NCBI GenBank assembly: GCA_963793645.1
Contig: CAWCAW010000006.1
Coordinates: forward strand, 744,001 to 808,000
DNA length: 64,000 bases
Source of the DNA: CAWCAW01 sp963793645
GTDB lineage: Bacteria; Actinomycetota; Acidimicrobiia; Acidimicrobiales; UBA8190
Reading direction: 5' to 3'
Part shown: piece after piece, positions 8,389 to 16,332 of the stretch
How the letters are laid out: each line of letters starts with the position of its first letter
Numbering within the stretch: the stretch's first letter is position 1
Program-made: the position numbers and the translations under genes
The notes under the pieces: generated by a model
Told to the model about the DNA's origin: nothing
The model's input: the letters and a program-made list of their open reading frames with translations, nothing else
The model's database searches: none

Positions 8389-9963
8389 ATGGTGGCCACG
8401 CAGGCCAACGCCATGGACCACGTAGTTCTCGTCCTATTCGAGAACCGCTCGTTCGACAACCTGCTCGGTCGCCTGTACAACCCCGGCGATGTCCCCTCAT
8501 TCGAAGGTGTGATCGGCAAGGACTTGAGCAATCCGATCCCACCGTGGGCTGAGAACGGGATCGAGCACAGGGTCGTCCCCTATCAGATCGCCGACGACAT
8601 GGACATGCCGAACCCAGACCCGGGTGAGGAGTACCAGCACACCAATACACAGCTGTTCAATGTGTTGGACGACGTCAACCGGTTCAAAGACGCCACGCAA
8701 ATGGTGGCCCCGTTCAACGCTCCCCGCGACGGTCAGCTACCGACCATGGACGGCTTTGTCACCGACTACATCAGTTTTTGTACCGTCGAGATGAAACGAC
8801 AGCCGACGTACAACGAGTACCGACAGATCATGACGGGCTACGGGCCCGAGCAGGTTCCTGTGTTGAGCGCCATCGCTCGGGGCTTCGGCGTCTTTGACCA
8901 CTGGTTCAGCGAAGTGCCCTCGCAAACGCTGGCAAACCGATCGTTCTGGACAGCGGCCACGTCGTCGGGGTTCGTAGTGAATCGACCGGCGACGAACTTC
9001 ATTCATCACAATCTTGCCGAGACGATCTTCGATCGGCTCGAACAGCACGGCAAGACCTGGAAGGTGTACATACTCGAACCCGATCCCGTCTCCTTTACCG
9101 GGATCATCCATATGGCTCGTCTCCGAGACCGTTTTGCCACCAACTTCGTGCCGTTCTCGGAGTTCGAACAAGACGCGGCCCAGGGCACACTGCCAGATTT
9201 CTCGCTCATCGAGCCGAACCTCATGGCCGGGCACGGCGATTACCACCCCGCCTTCGGGAGAGCGCTGCTTCCCGGTGTCGACGTTGCGCTGGACCCGCCG
9301 TCTTCGATCCTGGCCGGGGAGGCGTTTCTGGCCCGCATCTACAACGCCGTCCAATCGTCAGACTCGACGGCCGGCTCCAACGCGCTGAACACCACCTTGT
9401 TTATCGGGTGGGACGAACCTGGCGGCACCTACGACCACGTGCCACCCGGGCCCGTGCCCCCACCCGACCCCACCGCTCCAGAAGGACAGCTCGGCTTCCG
9501 CTTTGATCGATCGGGCTACCGGGTCCCGGCCATCATCATCTCGCCCTGGGTGGAACAAGGCAGTGTCTTCACAGACGAGTATCGCCACACCTCCATGATC
9601 GCCACGCTTCGAGAGGTATGGGACTTGGGCGATCCCTTCACTGGTCGCGATGCCGCTGCCAAGACCTTTCACCACGCCTTCACCCTTACAACCCCTCGTG
9701 ATCCTGCCTCGTGGCCTGCGGTGAGCCCGCTACCGGTGGCGACCTTCCAGGCCGAGCGGGTTGCTGCCGGCGAAGCCCTGGGCGTACTCGGCAAGCACGT
9801 CTGCCACGGCCTCATTGCGCACGCCGGTCATCTCGGAATACCAATGCGTCCGGAACACACCGCGGCCGGTGCCGAGATCTCGCCCACGTTGGCACTAGAG
9901 CTCGTCAGCCGCATCGGAGCACGCCTGTTCCCCAAGCTTTCCGAGCGGAGGTCGCGCCAATAA
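8389..9963 (+). CDS. Phospholipase C / acid phosphatase-like phosphoesterase without a visible signal peptide
   Basis: A 524-residue member of the alkaline-phosphatase-superfamily phosphoesterases (bacterial phospholipase C and AcpA type) that cleave phosphoester bonds. Seen: HVVLVLFENRSFDNLLG near the N-terminus, the metal- and nucleophile-bearing start of the family, and later FIGWDEPGGTYDHVPPG and GYRVPAIIISPW with DEYRHTSMIATL, the second metal site. Unlike most members it has no Tat or Sec signal before ENRSFDN, so it may be cytoplasmic or exported in another way. ATG with AGGAGAG nine bases upstream is chosen; the open frame runs 140 codons further upstream without homology. A second family member lies at 41960-43527. 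Confidence 0.85.
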   Translation: MVATQANAMDHVVLVLFENRSFDNLLGRLYNPGDVPSFEGVIGKDLSNPIPPWAENGIEHRVVPYQIADDMDMPNPDPGEEYQHTNTQLFNVLDDVNRFKDATQMVAPFNAPRDGQLPTMDGFVTDYISFCTVEMKRQPTYNEYRQIMTGYGPEQVPVLSAIARGFGVFDHWFSEVPSQTLANRSFWTAATSSGFVVNRPATNFIHHNLAETIFDRLEQHGKTWKVYILEPDPVSFTGIIHMARLRDRFATNFVPFSEFEQDAAQGTLPDFSLIEPNLMAGHGDYHPAFGRALLPGVDVALDPPSSILAGEAFLARIYNAVQSSDSTAGSNALNTTLFIGWDEPGGTYDHVPPGPVPPPDPTAPEGQLGFRFDRSGYRVPAIIISPWVEQGSVFTDEYRHTSMIATLREVWDLGDPFTGRDAAAKTFHHAFTLTTPRDPASWPAVSPLPVATFQAERVAAGEALGVLGKHVCHGLIAHAGHLGIPMRPEHTAAGAEISPTLALELVSRIGARLFPKLSERRSRQ

Positions 9964-10143
9964 GCCGACCGACGGTCCGGCGGTGGCGAGATCCGCTGCT
10001 GATCGGGCTGTCGATATGGCCAGAAGTGGGATTGTTCGACCCGCGACGCTCTCCGCTACGTTCCCCGTGATGCGACGGCGGCCCGTGGGAGGAAGGCATC
10101 TCCCCCATTTTCAGTACGAGGGCCTGCGACGGGGGTCGAAACC

Positions 10144-10830
10144 GTGAGCGAGCCGGTGAGTCGTTGGCCGAGTTTCCACCCCGCCATTGTGGGGCGGGAA
10201 GATGCCATGGCTGCGCTGTCGAGCTCGGTACGACGCCTGATCGACCTGACCGTCACCAATGACGCCCCGGCCAACGTCCTCGAGGAAGTCGTGGCCCGGC
10301 TCGAGGCCGTCAACGACGAGCTGACCACACACGTTCCGGACCAGCCCCATCCCCGCTTTGTCGACCCTGACACCGTGGACCCACCGGTTCCCATCAATCG
10401 GGTCGAGGCCACTATGCACGGTGCCATGCCTTTCGACCCCGTCATCGGAGCCTTCAATCCGATCGCCCTTCCAGTGGACATCAGCTTCGAGCCGCCCCTC
10501 GCTATCGGCACCGCCTGCTTCACCACCCCGTACGAAGGAGGGCCGGGCTGGGTACACGGAGCGGCTCTGGCCGCCACCTTTGACATCGTGCTGACGGCGG
10601 CCAACCACCTCTCCGAGGCGGCGGGGCCGACGGTCTGGCTGACCATCCGGTTCAAGCGGCCAACGCTCGTGGGGGTGGAGGCAAGGTTCGAAGCCGAAGT
10701 GGTGGCCAATGATGGGCGCCGCGTCACGAGCCGGGGTCGCCTCATTCAAGACGGGGTCGTCTGCGTGGAAGCCGAAGGGGAGTTTGCCGTCATCTCAGCC
10801 GACAAGCTGCGGCGCGGACGCCCTGAGTAA
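10144..10830 (+). CDS. PaaI/THEM4-like hotdog-fold thioesterase
   Basis: A 228-residue protein with a C-terminal hotdog fold of the PaaI acyl-CoA thioesterase group, which hydrolyses acyl-CoA thioesters. Seen: a variable helical N-terminal third, then EGGPGWVHGAALAATFDIVLTAAN, which fits the catalytic loop and long central helix of the fold (usual G-G-x-x-x-T/G-x-x-D type), and VWLTIRFKRPTLVGV plus the final strands. The open frame starts with an ATG-like codon at the fold's usual distance. It stands alone between the phosphoesterase and the convergent GH114-like gene. Cytoplasmic. The acyl substrate is not known. Confidence 0.75.
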   Translation: MSEPVSRWPSFHPAIVGREDAMAALSSSVRRLIDLTVTNDAPANVLEEVVARLEAVNDELTTHVPDQPHPRFVDPDTVDPPVPINRVEATMHGAMPFDPVIGAFNPIALPVDISFEPPLAIGTACFTTPYEGGPGWVHGAALAATFDIVLTAANHLSEAAGPTVWLTIRFKRPTLVGVEARFEAEVVANDGRRVTSRGRLIQDGVVCVEAEGEFAVISADKLRRGRPE

Positions 10831-10874
10831 TCCGGACTTGAGCGGGCCTCGGCGCGCCGTCCCAGCCCACCCGG

Positions 10875-11906
10875 TTAGCGGAGCCGGCGATGCGTCCGGC
10901 GGGCGGATGAAGACGACGGCCCCGGACATGGTTTCCTGATGCCAGTAAGGCCAACATTGAACTTGTCCCCGTTGAAGCCGATGGCATCGTCCTTGGCGCA
11001 GAATCGAGCTCGGTTCGAGGAATACTCGGCGTTGAACACGGCCTTGTGGCCCATATATGCCGACAGCAGGCCGCAAGAATCGTACTGGTTGCACTGCTCG
11101 GTAAGCACCGCGTCGGCTAGTGGGTACATGTCGGTCGCATAGCTGTCACCGGTATCGTCGGGGTTCTTGATCCACCAACCAAGTCCGAGACCGTGCATGT
11201 AGTTGGCGAGCTTTGTCATGTACTGCTCTTGGATGCTCTTGGTTAGCGAAAACCCACTGTTGTCGCCGTACTCTTCGTCGATGTCGGTCTCCACGGCATC
11301 GAAATGCTTCGCTGCGCACTGCTGATTGATCATGGACTCGACGATCGAGAGTGTGGCCGGAGACTGAATGTTGAGGTAGTACTCAGGGTATCCAGGAACC
11401 TTGTTCCCGAACTCACCGGCTTGGCTGAGTTGGCTGTAATAGGTGGTCGGAATTCCTTCTTGCGCGGCCGAGTAGTAGTTGCCGGCCGCCCCCACTTCGA
11501 CGTAGCACACAACGTGTTTGCCCATCTGGTGCAACGCCGTGACCGTGGAGGCCGGGTTGATGATGGCATCGATGTCGAAGATCACCGGGGCGGGGGCTCG
11601 TTGACCATCGGGGAGTTTGTCGTCAGTGCCCATCTGGCGAGCATTGGTTACGGTCAATGGATTGCTGAGTTCCCACTGCCAAGGTTGATTGCCGAGCGAT
11701 GGGACCCACCACGTGGCTGCAGTGGCGCGCGACAAAGAGGGAATGCCGATGAGTGCGACGACCATGACCAGCACTACGGCGAGGCCGATCAAGAGATTTC
11801 TCTTCAAGAGCCGGATGAATGGACGCCCGACCCCTGTCACCGCAGTAATTGTACATCCGCGCTCTGACGTCGCCCTGGGGCGCCCAAGCCCTTTTGGAAC
11901 GGGCAC
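10875..11906 (-). CDS. GH114-like secreted or membrane-anchored hydrolase (endo-alpha-1,4-polygalactosaminidase type)
   Basis: A 343-residue protein with an N-terminal Arg/Lys-rich segment and a hydrophobic helix (about residues 36-60), acting as signal peptide or anchor. The rest fits the GH114 barrel: WQWELSNPL, PVIFDIDAI, GKHVVCYVEVGAAGNY, HFDAVETDIDEEYGD and LGWWIKNPDD, with conserved Asp/Glu at strand ends. Characterised members cleave galactosaminogalactan-like alpha-1,4-galactosamine polymers. The start is a GTG. The gene is convergent with the thioesterase and divergent from the TadE/TadG operon, so a role in remodelling an amino-sugar matrix is possible but only inferred. Confidence 0.75.
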   Translation of the reverse strand: MPVPKGLGRPRATSERGCTITAVTGVGRPFIRLLKRNLLIGLAVVLVMVVALIGIPSLSRATAATWWVPSLGNQPWQWELSNPLTVTNARQMGTDDKLPDGQRAPAPVIFDIDAIINPASTVTALHQMGKHVVCYVEVGAAGNYYSAAQEGIPTTYYSQLSQAGEFGNKVPGYPEYYLNIQSPATLSIVESMINQQCAAKHFDAVETDIDEEYGDNSGFSLTKSIQEQYMTKLANYMHGLGLGWWIKNPDDTGDSYATDMYPLADAVLTEQCNQYDSCGLLSAYMGHKAVFNAEYSSNRARFCAKDDAIGFNGDKFNVGLTGIRKPCPGPSSSSARRTHRRLR

Positions 11907-12096
11907 AGACCCCGTCGTGCGTAGCGCCTCGGAGGCCGTTAGGGGAGCGTCTCGATGAGGTGGATCACATCGTTGGGACCTAGCCCTGGCGAGGAGCAGG
12001 CTTCATCCCCTCGACCACTCCGATGGCAACGATGTTCCGGGGCCGCAGCCACACTCGTCACTGTGGGTGAAACAGCACGCCCGACCTCGAGCCAGG

Positions 12097-12150
12097 CAGG
12101 AAATGGGTCGCAGGACCTACGCGCCAAGCCAAAAAGGTGGCCGTTTCCTG
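12097..12150 (+). ncRNA. Possible three-way-junction leader RNA upstream of tadE
   Basis: A closing stem CAGGAAA (12097-12103) pairs perfectly with TTTCCTG (12144-12150). Inside are two hairpins: TGGGTC-GCAG-GACCTA (12104-12119), and GCCA..CC-AAAAA-GG-TGGC (12123-12141) with a two-base bulge. One pair in the first hairpin is G-U, valid only for the plus-strand transcript. The layout (closing helix, short capped hairpin, a CAAGCC-like joining segment, second hairpin) recalls class-I cyclic-di-GMP riboswitches, but key consensus bases differ, so no class is claimed. Confidence 0.3.
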
Positions 12151-12182
12151 TAGGGACCCCGGTGAATGTGTCGATAGTCCTA

Positions 12183-12212
12183 TTGCCGCTGACCAGGGGC
12201 GGTCCTGATACT
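12183..12212 (+). promoter_or_regulatory. Promoter-like pair for the TadE/TadG operon
   Basis: TTGCCG (12183-12188) and GATACT (12207-12212) are 18 bases apart and end 83 bases before the tadE-like start. Matches to the vegetative consensus are partial (3/6 and 4/6). If this is the real promoter, the folded RNA element just upstream would not be transcribed with the operon. Confidence 0.25.
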
Positions 12213-12294
12213 GGCGATGGGGAAGTGGGACGAGACCCTTTCGTGCCGCGTTCTCGGACCGGGTATGACCGCGTCGAGAAGTGAGGAAGACCAG

Positions 12295-13056
12295 ATGCCG
12301 GCTGTGTCGAGCACCGAGCGCCAAGGGAGCGGCGAGCGAAGCGGCCGCGCCCCGAGACAGCTATTTGCGCGGCTGACGGCCCAGACGTCTCGGCCCGGTA
12401 AGCCCCGTGCCGCCAGCGACCGGGAACGAGGAGCCGTCCTCGTCGAATTCGCCCTGGTCGCGCCCCTCCTGTTTCTCATCCTCTTCGGGATCATCGAGTT
12501 CGGTTTCATCTTCAAAGACAGTCAGGCGTTGAACAACATGGCCCGTGCCGGCGTCCGCGTGGGTGCCATCACCGGAGACGCCACCGACCCCAGTTCGGAC
12601 TATCAGATTCTCACGGCGATTCTCGGCGCCGATGCCGGCCTGAGCGGGCAGATCCAAGAGGTCATCATCTTCGATGCCACACCGGCCAACGGCAACGTTC
12701 CCGAAGCTGTTCCCCAAGCGTGCCTCAATGCTTCCCCAACCTCCAACGGTGTGAGCGGCGACTGCAATATCTACTCGTCGACCGAACTGAAGACGGTCTC
12801 TCAAAACCTCACTTCGTACGACAGTCAGATGATCACGGACTTCGGTCCTACCGGTTCGGGCTCCAATGTCTGCGGGCCTTGGGACGCCGCCTGGTGCCCC
12901 AGTCAGCGCATCGTCTCTCAATCCGGTAATAGCGGTTCAGGGCCCGATTACGTCGGCATCTACATCACGGCACTCCACACCAACGTCACCGGCTGGTTCG
13001 GCTCGCGCACGTTGACTGATACCGCCGTCATGCAGCTCGAACCACAGACGCCATGA
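12295..13056 (+). CDS. TadE-like pseudopilin / pilus assembly protein
   Basis: A 253-residue TadE-type protein. After an Arg/Ser-rich N-terminus of about 45 residues comes RERGAVLVEFALVAPLLFLILFGIIEFGF, the class-defining prepilin-like segment with Glu at +5 of the mature end, here cited in full only by its parts (RERGAVLVEFALVAP). The rest is an extracellular beta-rich domain with few Cys. TadE pseudopilins support Flp pilus assembly or act as secreted surface proteins. ATG at 12295 is chosen because GTGAGGAAG lies upstream; a longer frame exists. The stop overlaps the next start (ATGA), showing translational coupling to the TadG-like gene. No Tad ATPase (CpaF) lies in the window. Confidence 0.82.
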   Translation: MPAVSSTERQGSGERSGRAPRQLFARLTAQTSRPGKPRAASDRERGAVLVEFALVAPLLFLILFGIIEFGFIFKDSQALNNMARAGVRVGAITGDATDPSSDYQILTAILGADAGLSGQIQEVIIFDATPANGNVPEAVPQACLNASPTSNGVSGDCNIYSSTELKTVSQNLTSYDSQMITDFGPTGSGSNVCGPWDAAWCPSQRIVSQSGNSGSGPDYVGIYITALHTNVTGWFGSRTLTDTAVMQLEPQTP

Positions 13057-14906
13057 CGCCACAGCCGCCTGCCGATCAGGACGGCAGCAGGTCCGGCTCC
13101 CGGCGCCGCGACGAAAGTGGGGTCGTGCTCGCCTTCTTCGCCCTGTCGGTTCTCTCGTTGCTGGGTATCGCTGCCCTCGTCGTCGACTTCGGCTACTGGT
13201 CACTGCGCGCTGAGCAGATGCAACGGGCGGCTGACGCCGCCGCTTTGAGTGGAGTGGCATACATGCCGAACTTCACCAAGGCCGAAGCAGTGGCCGACAA
13301 GGTGGCGGGTGACAACGGGTTCACCGCCAACACCGTGGCAGTGAGCGTGCCGTCCCTGAACGGCCAGCCTCAAGATGACGAGTTGGCGGTCCAGATAACC
13401 GACTCCAAAGTCCCCACGTTCTTCGCCAAGGTGTTTGGCCTCGACTCCATCACCGAGGTTCGATCGTCGACCGCCAAGTACGACCAACCCGTTCCGTTGG
13501 GCAGCCCGGAGAACTCCCTTGGCACGGGAAACCTCTCCTGTACGGGGTCTGGTGCCACGTGTGAGAGCGAAGCCAACTACTGGTTGGCGATCAGTGGCTA
13601 TTGCACGGCCCGGGAAGATGGCGACGAATTCTCCTCCTACTACGACGGGAACCACCAGAACTCGGGCACCGTCTGCCCCGTCAATTCCGGTAATACGTCG
13701 ACGACCTTTAAAAATGTTGACTACGACCCCAACGGCTACGTGTACGACTTTGACGTCCCTGCCGCGTCAGGTACGAGCACAACCGGTGAGAACGTAACGG
13801 TCGAGATCTACGACCCCTCCTACGTCCCCCCTGTCGCGAATAACAACTGCAGCGGTGGCGGCGGCAGTCCCGCCGGCGACGAATCATTGATGGCGTGCAA
13901 CATCCCCACCACGATCACCACCAACTGGTTGCTCTACGGCCCCGGTGATGGTGTCTACGACCCGAGCCTCGATCCGATCCTGGCTCCTCCCGGTGCGTCG
14001 AGGAGCAATCCCGGCATTTTCGCGAGCGGCGACACGACGTGCGAAGGCAAATGGTGCTCCTTGTACTTCATCCCCGCCGGATCGCAGGCAGGAAACTACT
14101 ACCTCAATCTATGGACCGCAGCAGGGCAGGGCGACAGCGCTGGCACCAACCAATTCGCGCTACGCGCTCTAGTGGGTGAGGGTCCGAACGCCTGTGGGAA
14201 CGTACAGGCATACGTGTGCACGGGGGCTTCCGTGGATAGCGGCACGTTTACCCCCTGCTCGACCATTGCCGAAGGCGCCCTTCCCGCCAACGCTCAGTGT
14301 CCCGAGGTTCATGGTGACACCGCCATGAGCATCTACGTGAACTCAGCCGGTACGGCCGAGTGCACCACCGGCAGTGTGGCACGTATGGAGCAAACGTCGC
14401 AGGGACAGCCCAACCCACCAAACTCAGTGACCGGCCAGGAGCCGTGTGCCAGCTTTTATCTGGCCCAGGTGTCGCCGAGTTATGCCGGTAAGACCATGAC
14501 CATCACCCTGTTCGACCCAGGTGAAGGGGCCACCGGCATCGAACTTCTCCAACCCGACGGAAACCCAGCCAGCTTCACGTATCAGACGGTCGATTCCTCA
14601 GCCGAGGACGGTCCCTATACGAGCGATCCTCCCTACTACAGCGATGACGGCAACAACCCACCCAAGGCCACTACGGCGTGCATCTGCAATCCCGGCCTCA
14701 AGCCCGGTCCTTTGAACGGACGCGCCAGCGCATCGGAGTACAACGACCGCTACCTTGAGATCCAGACCACGCTGCCTTCGGCGACGGTCCTCGATCAAAA
14801 TGGCGGCTGGTACAAGGTCGAATACGTCTTCAGCGGCTCGTCGGTCTCCGACCGCACGACTTGGAACGTGTCGGTCGGCGGAAACCCCATCCACCTCACC
14901 AACTGA
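13053..14906 (+). CDS. TadG-like surface protein (Flp pilus-assembly TadE/G-like)
   Basis: A 617-residue protein with one N-terminal membrane segment, VLAFFALSVLSLLGIAALVV, followed by DFGYWSLRAEQMQRAADAAAL, the hallmark of the Flp pilus-assembly TadE/G-like N-terminal domain. The next 550 residues form a Ser/Thr/Gly/Asn-rich extracellular region with many paired Cys (for example CTGSGATCESEANYW and CICNPG). The start overlaps the TadE-like stop by four bases, and a third gene follows after 12 bases, so this is one operon. It is probably a cell-surface or secreted structural protein; partner Tad machinery must be elsewhere. Confidence 0.8.
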   Translation: MTPQPPADQDGSRSGSRRRDESGVVLAFFALSVLSLLGIAALVVDFGYWSLRAEQMQRAADAAALSGVAYMPNFTKAEAVADKVAGDNGFTANTVAVSVPSLNGQPQDDELAVQITDSKVPTFFAKVFGLDSITEVRSSTAKYDQPVPLGSPENSLGTGNLSCTGSGATCESEANYWLAISGYCTAREDGDEFSSYYDGNHQNSGTVCPVNSGNTSTTFKNVDYDPNGYVYDFDVPAASGTSTTGENVTVEIYDPSYVPPVANNNCSGGGGSPAGDESLMACNIPTTITTNWLLYGPGDGVYDPSLDPILAPPGASRSNPGIFASGDTTCEGKWCSLYFIPAGSQAGNYYLNLWTAAGQGDSAGTNQFALRALVGEGPNACGNVQAYVCTGASVDSGTFTPCSTIAEGALPANAQCPEVHGDTAMSIYVNSAGTAECTTGSVARMEQTSQGQPNPPNSVTGQEPCASFYLAQVSPSYAGKTMTITLFDPGEGATGIELLQPDGNPASFTYQTVDSSAEDGPYTSDPPYYSDDGNNPPKATTACICNPGLKPGPLNGRASASEYNDRYLEIQTTLPSATVLDQNGGWYKVEYVFSGSSVSDRTTWNVSVGGNPIHLTN

Positions 14907-14918
14907 ACGCCGATACGC

Positions 14919-15587
14919 ATGTGGACCGAACTGCATCGCTACTGGGTGAAATGGGTGAACTGGCACCCGTCCTCACGCACTGCCTGGACCATCGTGGTGA
15001 CCCTCGGTGTGCCTTTGGCAGCGCTCCTTACGGTGGTCCTCTGGCCTTCGGGAACACCTTCGTCCAACCTGGCGTCACCGGTGCAATTCCCCAAAGTGAC
15101 GATCCCAACGACGACCACCCCACCACGAGGCTCGGGTACATCGGTGACGACTCCGGATTCAGGGGGCACCGGGACAACTGGTTCTGGGCCATTGGGCACC
15201 GGGACCACGGGTTCCGGTCCATTGGGCGGAGCACTGGGTGGAGCATCGGGAACGGGGGCAACGGGAACGGGTCCCTCCAGCGGCTCATCAAGCACCACCC
15301 CGCCGGCGGGCGCAGGGTTGACTGCAGCCCCGTCGGGTGAAAGCACCACGATCTCTTCAGGAGTCGCCAACCCTCCTGGAACGGTGCAGTCCGTCATGGT
15401 CACCCAAGGCGACCCTACCTACGCGGTTGTCCAGTATGGCGGGAGTTCACCCACCAACGTGCTCCTGCACCAAAGTGGATCGGGATGGCAGGTGCTCGGC
15501 GAAGGCTCGCCGCAGATCTCCTGCGTTCCGGGGTTGCCCACGGATGTGGTGGCGAGCCTGTCGGCAGTAATGCAGTTCTGCGGCTGA
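14919..15587 (+). CDS. Membrane-anchored protein with Gly/Thr-rich linker (unknown)
   Basis: I do not recognise this 222-residue protein. It has a short aromatic N-terminus (MWTELHRYWVKWVNW), one membrane helix (about 23-43), a long Pro/Thr/Gly/Ser linker, and a C-terminal domain of about 70 residues with two Cys. The linker holds the decapeptide GTGTTGSGPL twice in tandem, encoded by a 30-bp repeat at about 15167-15226. Type II topology with an external C-terminal domain is likely. As the last gene of the TadE/TadG operon it may serve the same surface structure. Confidence 0.7.
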   Translation: MWTELHRYWVKWVNWHPSSRTAWTIVVTLGVPLAALLTVVLWPSGTPSSNLASPVQFPKVTIPTTTTPPRGSGTSVTTPDSGGTGTTGSGPLGTGTTGSGPLGGALGGASGTGATGTGPSSGSSSTTPPAGAGLTAAPSGESTTISSGVANPPGTVQSVMVTQGDPTYAVVQYGGSSPTNVLLHQSGSGWQVLGEGSPQISCVPGLPTDVVASLSAVMQFCG

Positions 15588-15615
15588 ACTTGCCGCATCG
15601 CACCCAAGCGGACGC

Positions 15616-16185
15616 TTACGACGGGTGAGTTCGGAGGTAAATCAGAGCGATTTTGACCATCGTTTCGGCCTCGCTGTCGAGTTCGCTCATGTTGCCCGTC
15701 GCCTCCACCGAGACCAGGACATCATTCGTAGCGGCGGATACGAAGGCAACTCCTCCATCGGCATCCGAGGGCGGTCGCAACAATGCATTGGATCCGTCGA
15801 TCGAGATCGTCGCCACCGACCGGGGCGGTTGGGCGACACTGGCCTTGAAGGCTTTCACAGCGCTGGAGTTTTGATCGAGGTAGATGTCGAGCGTGGGCGA
15901 GGACGCCGACGTGTGCCAAAGACACGAGCTGTCGTCGGCCAGATTCGCTTTGGTGGGAACGGCCACTGCTGACGATCCAAGGATAGTTGCAACCTGTTGG
16001 GCCGACACCAGTGCGCACGCTGGACTTGTCGACGCCGCTTTGGAATCGGCTGTCGTCCCGGCTGATGGCGAACCACCACACGCCGAGCACCACCCAACCA
16101 CCAGCATCATCATGGTGCCCGTCGCGGCGCGGCGCGCCTTGCGCCTACTGAGCCGCCGCTGCATCAGCCCGTTGTCACCCGGCAC
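15616..16185 (-). CDS. DUF3558-like lipoprotein
   Basis: A 189-residue lipoprotein. An Arg-rich N-terminus leads to a hydrophobic stretch and a lipobox-like VVGWCSACGG, so the mature protein is probably lipid-anchored outside the membrane. The rest resembles actinobacterial DUF3558: ACALVSAQQVATILG, a SSCLWH motif and a C-terminal helix. The two Cys near these motifs may pair. Start is GTG with GAGGGG five bases upstream; an in-frame ATG 21 bases later is possible. It is convergent with the TadE/TadG operon. The function of this family is not known. Confidence 0.7.
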   Translation of the reverse strand: MPGDNGLMQRRLSRRKARRAATGTMMMLVVGWCSACGGSPSAGTTADSKAASTSPACALVSAQQVATILGSSAVAVPTKANLADDSSCLWHTSASSPTLDIYLDQNSSAVKAFKASVAQPPRSVATISIDGSNALLRPPSDADGGVAFVSAATNDVLVSVEATGNMSELDSEAETMVKIALIYLRTHPS

Positions 16186-16332
16186 GTTGACCCCTCATCC
16201 GGCACTGACGCCGTTCACGACCCGCGTCAGAGGCCGGACTCTACGCCACAAGGACGCCGCCGCCTGAGGCTTGGCTGGATCAAGCGATGGATCGGTTCAC
16301 TCCGAGTGCGTCGCCCGTCGTCGGTGGACCTA

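Larger units (their letters stand above)
11907..12294. other. 388-bp intergenic region between GH114-like and TadE-like genes
   Basis: No supported coding region. It holds the start regions of two divergent genes, a possible folded RNA (12097-12150) and a weak promoter-like pair (12183-12212). The rest shows nothing I can name. Confidence 0.6.

Noticed and set aside
12097..12150. Naming the folded RNA as a cyclic-di-GMP riboswitch
   Set aside because: The consensus GCAAAGCC and tetraloop receptor are not intact, so only a structured RNA is suggested.
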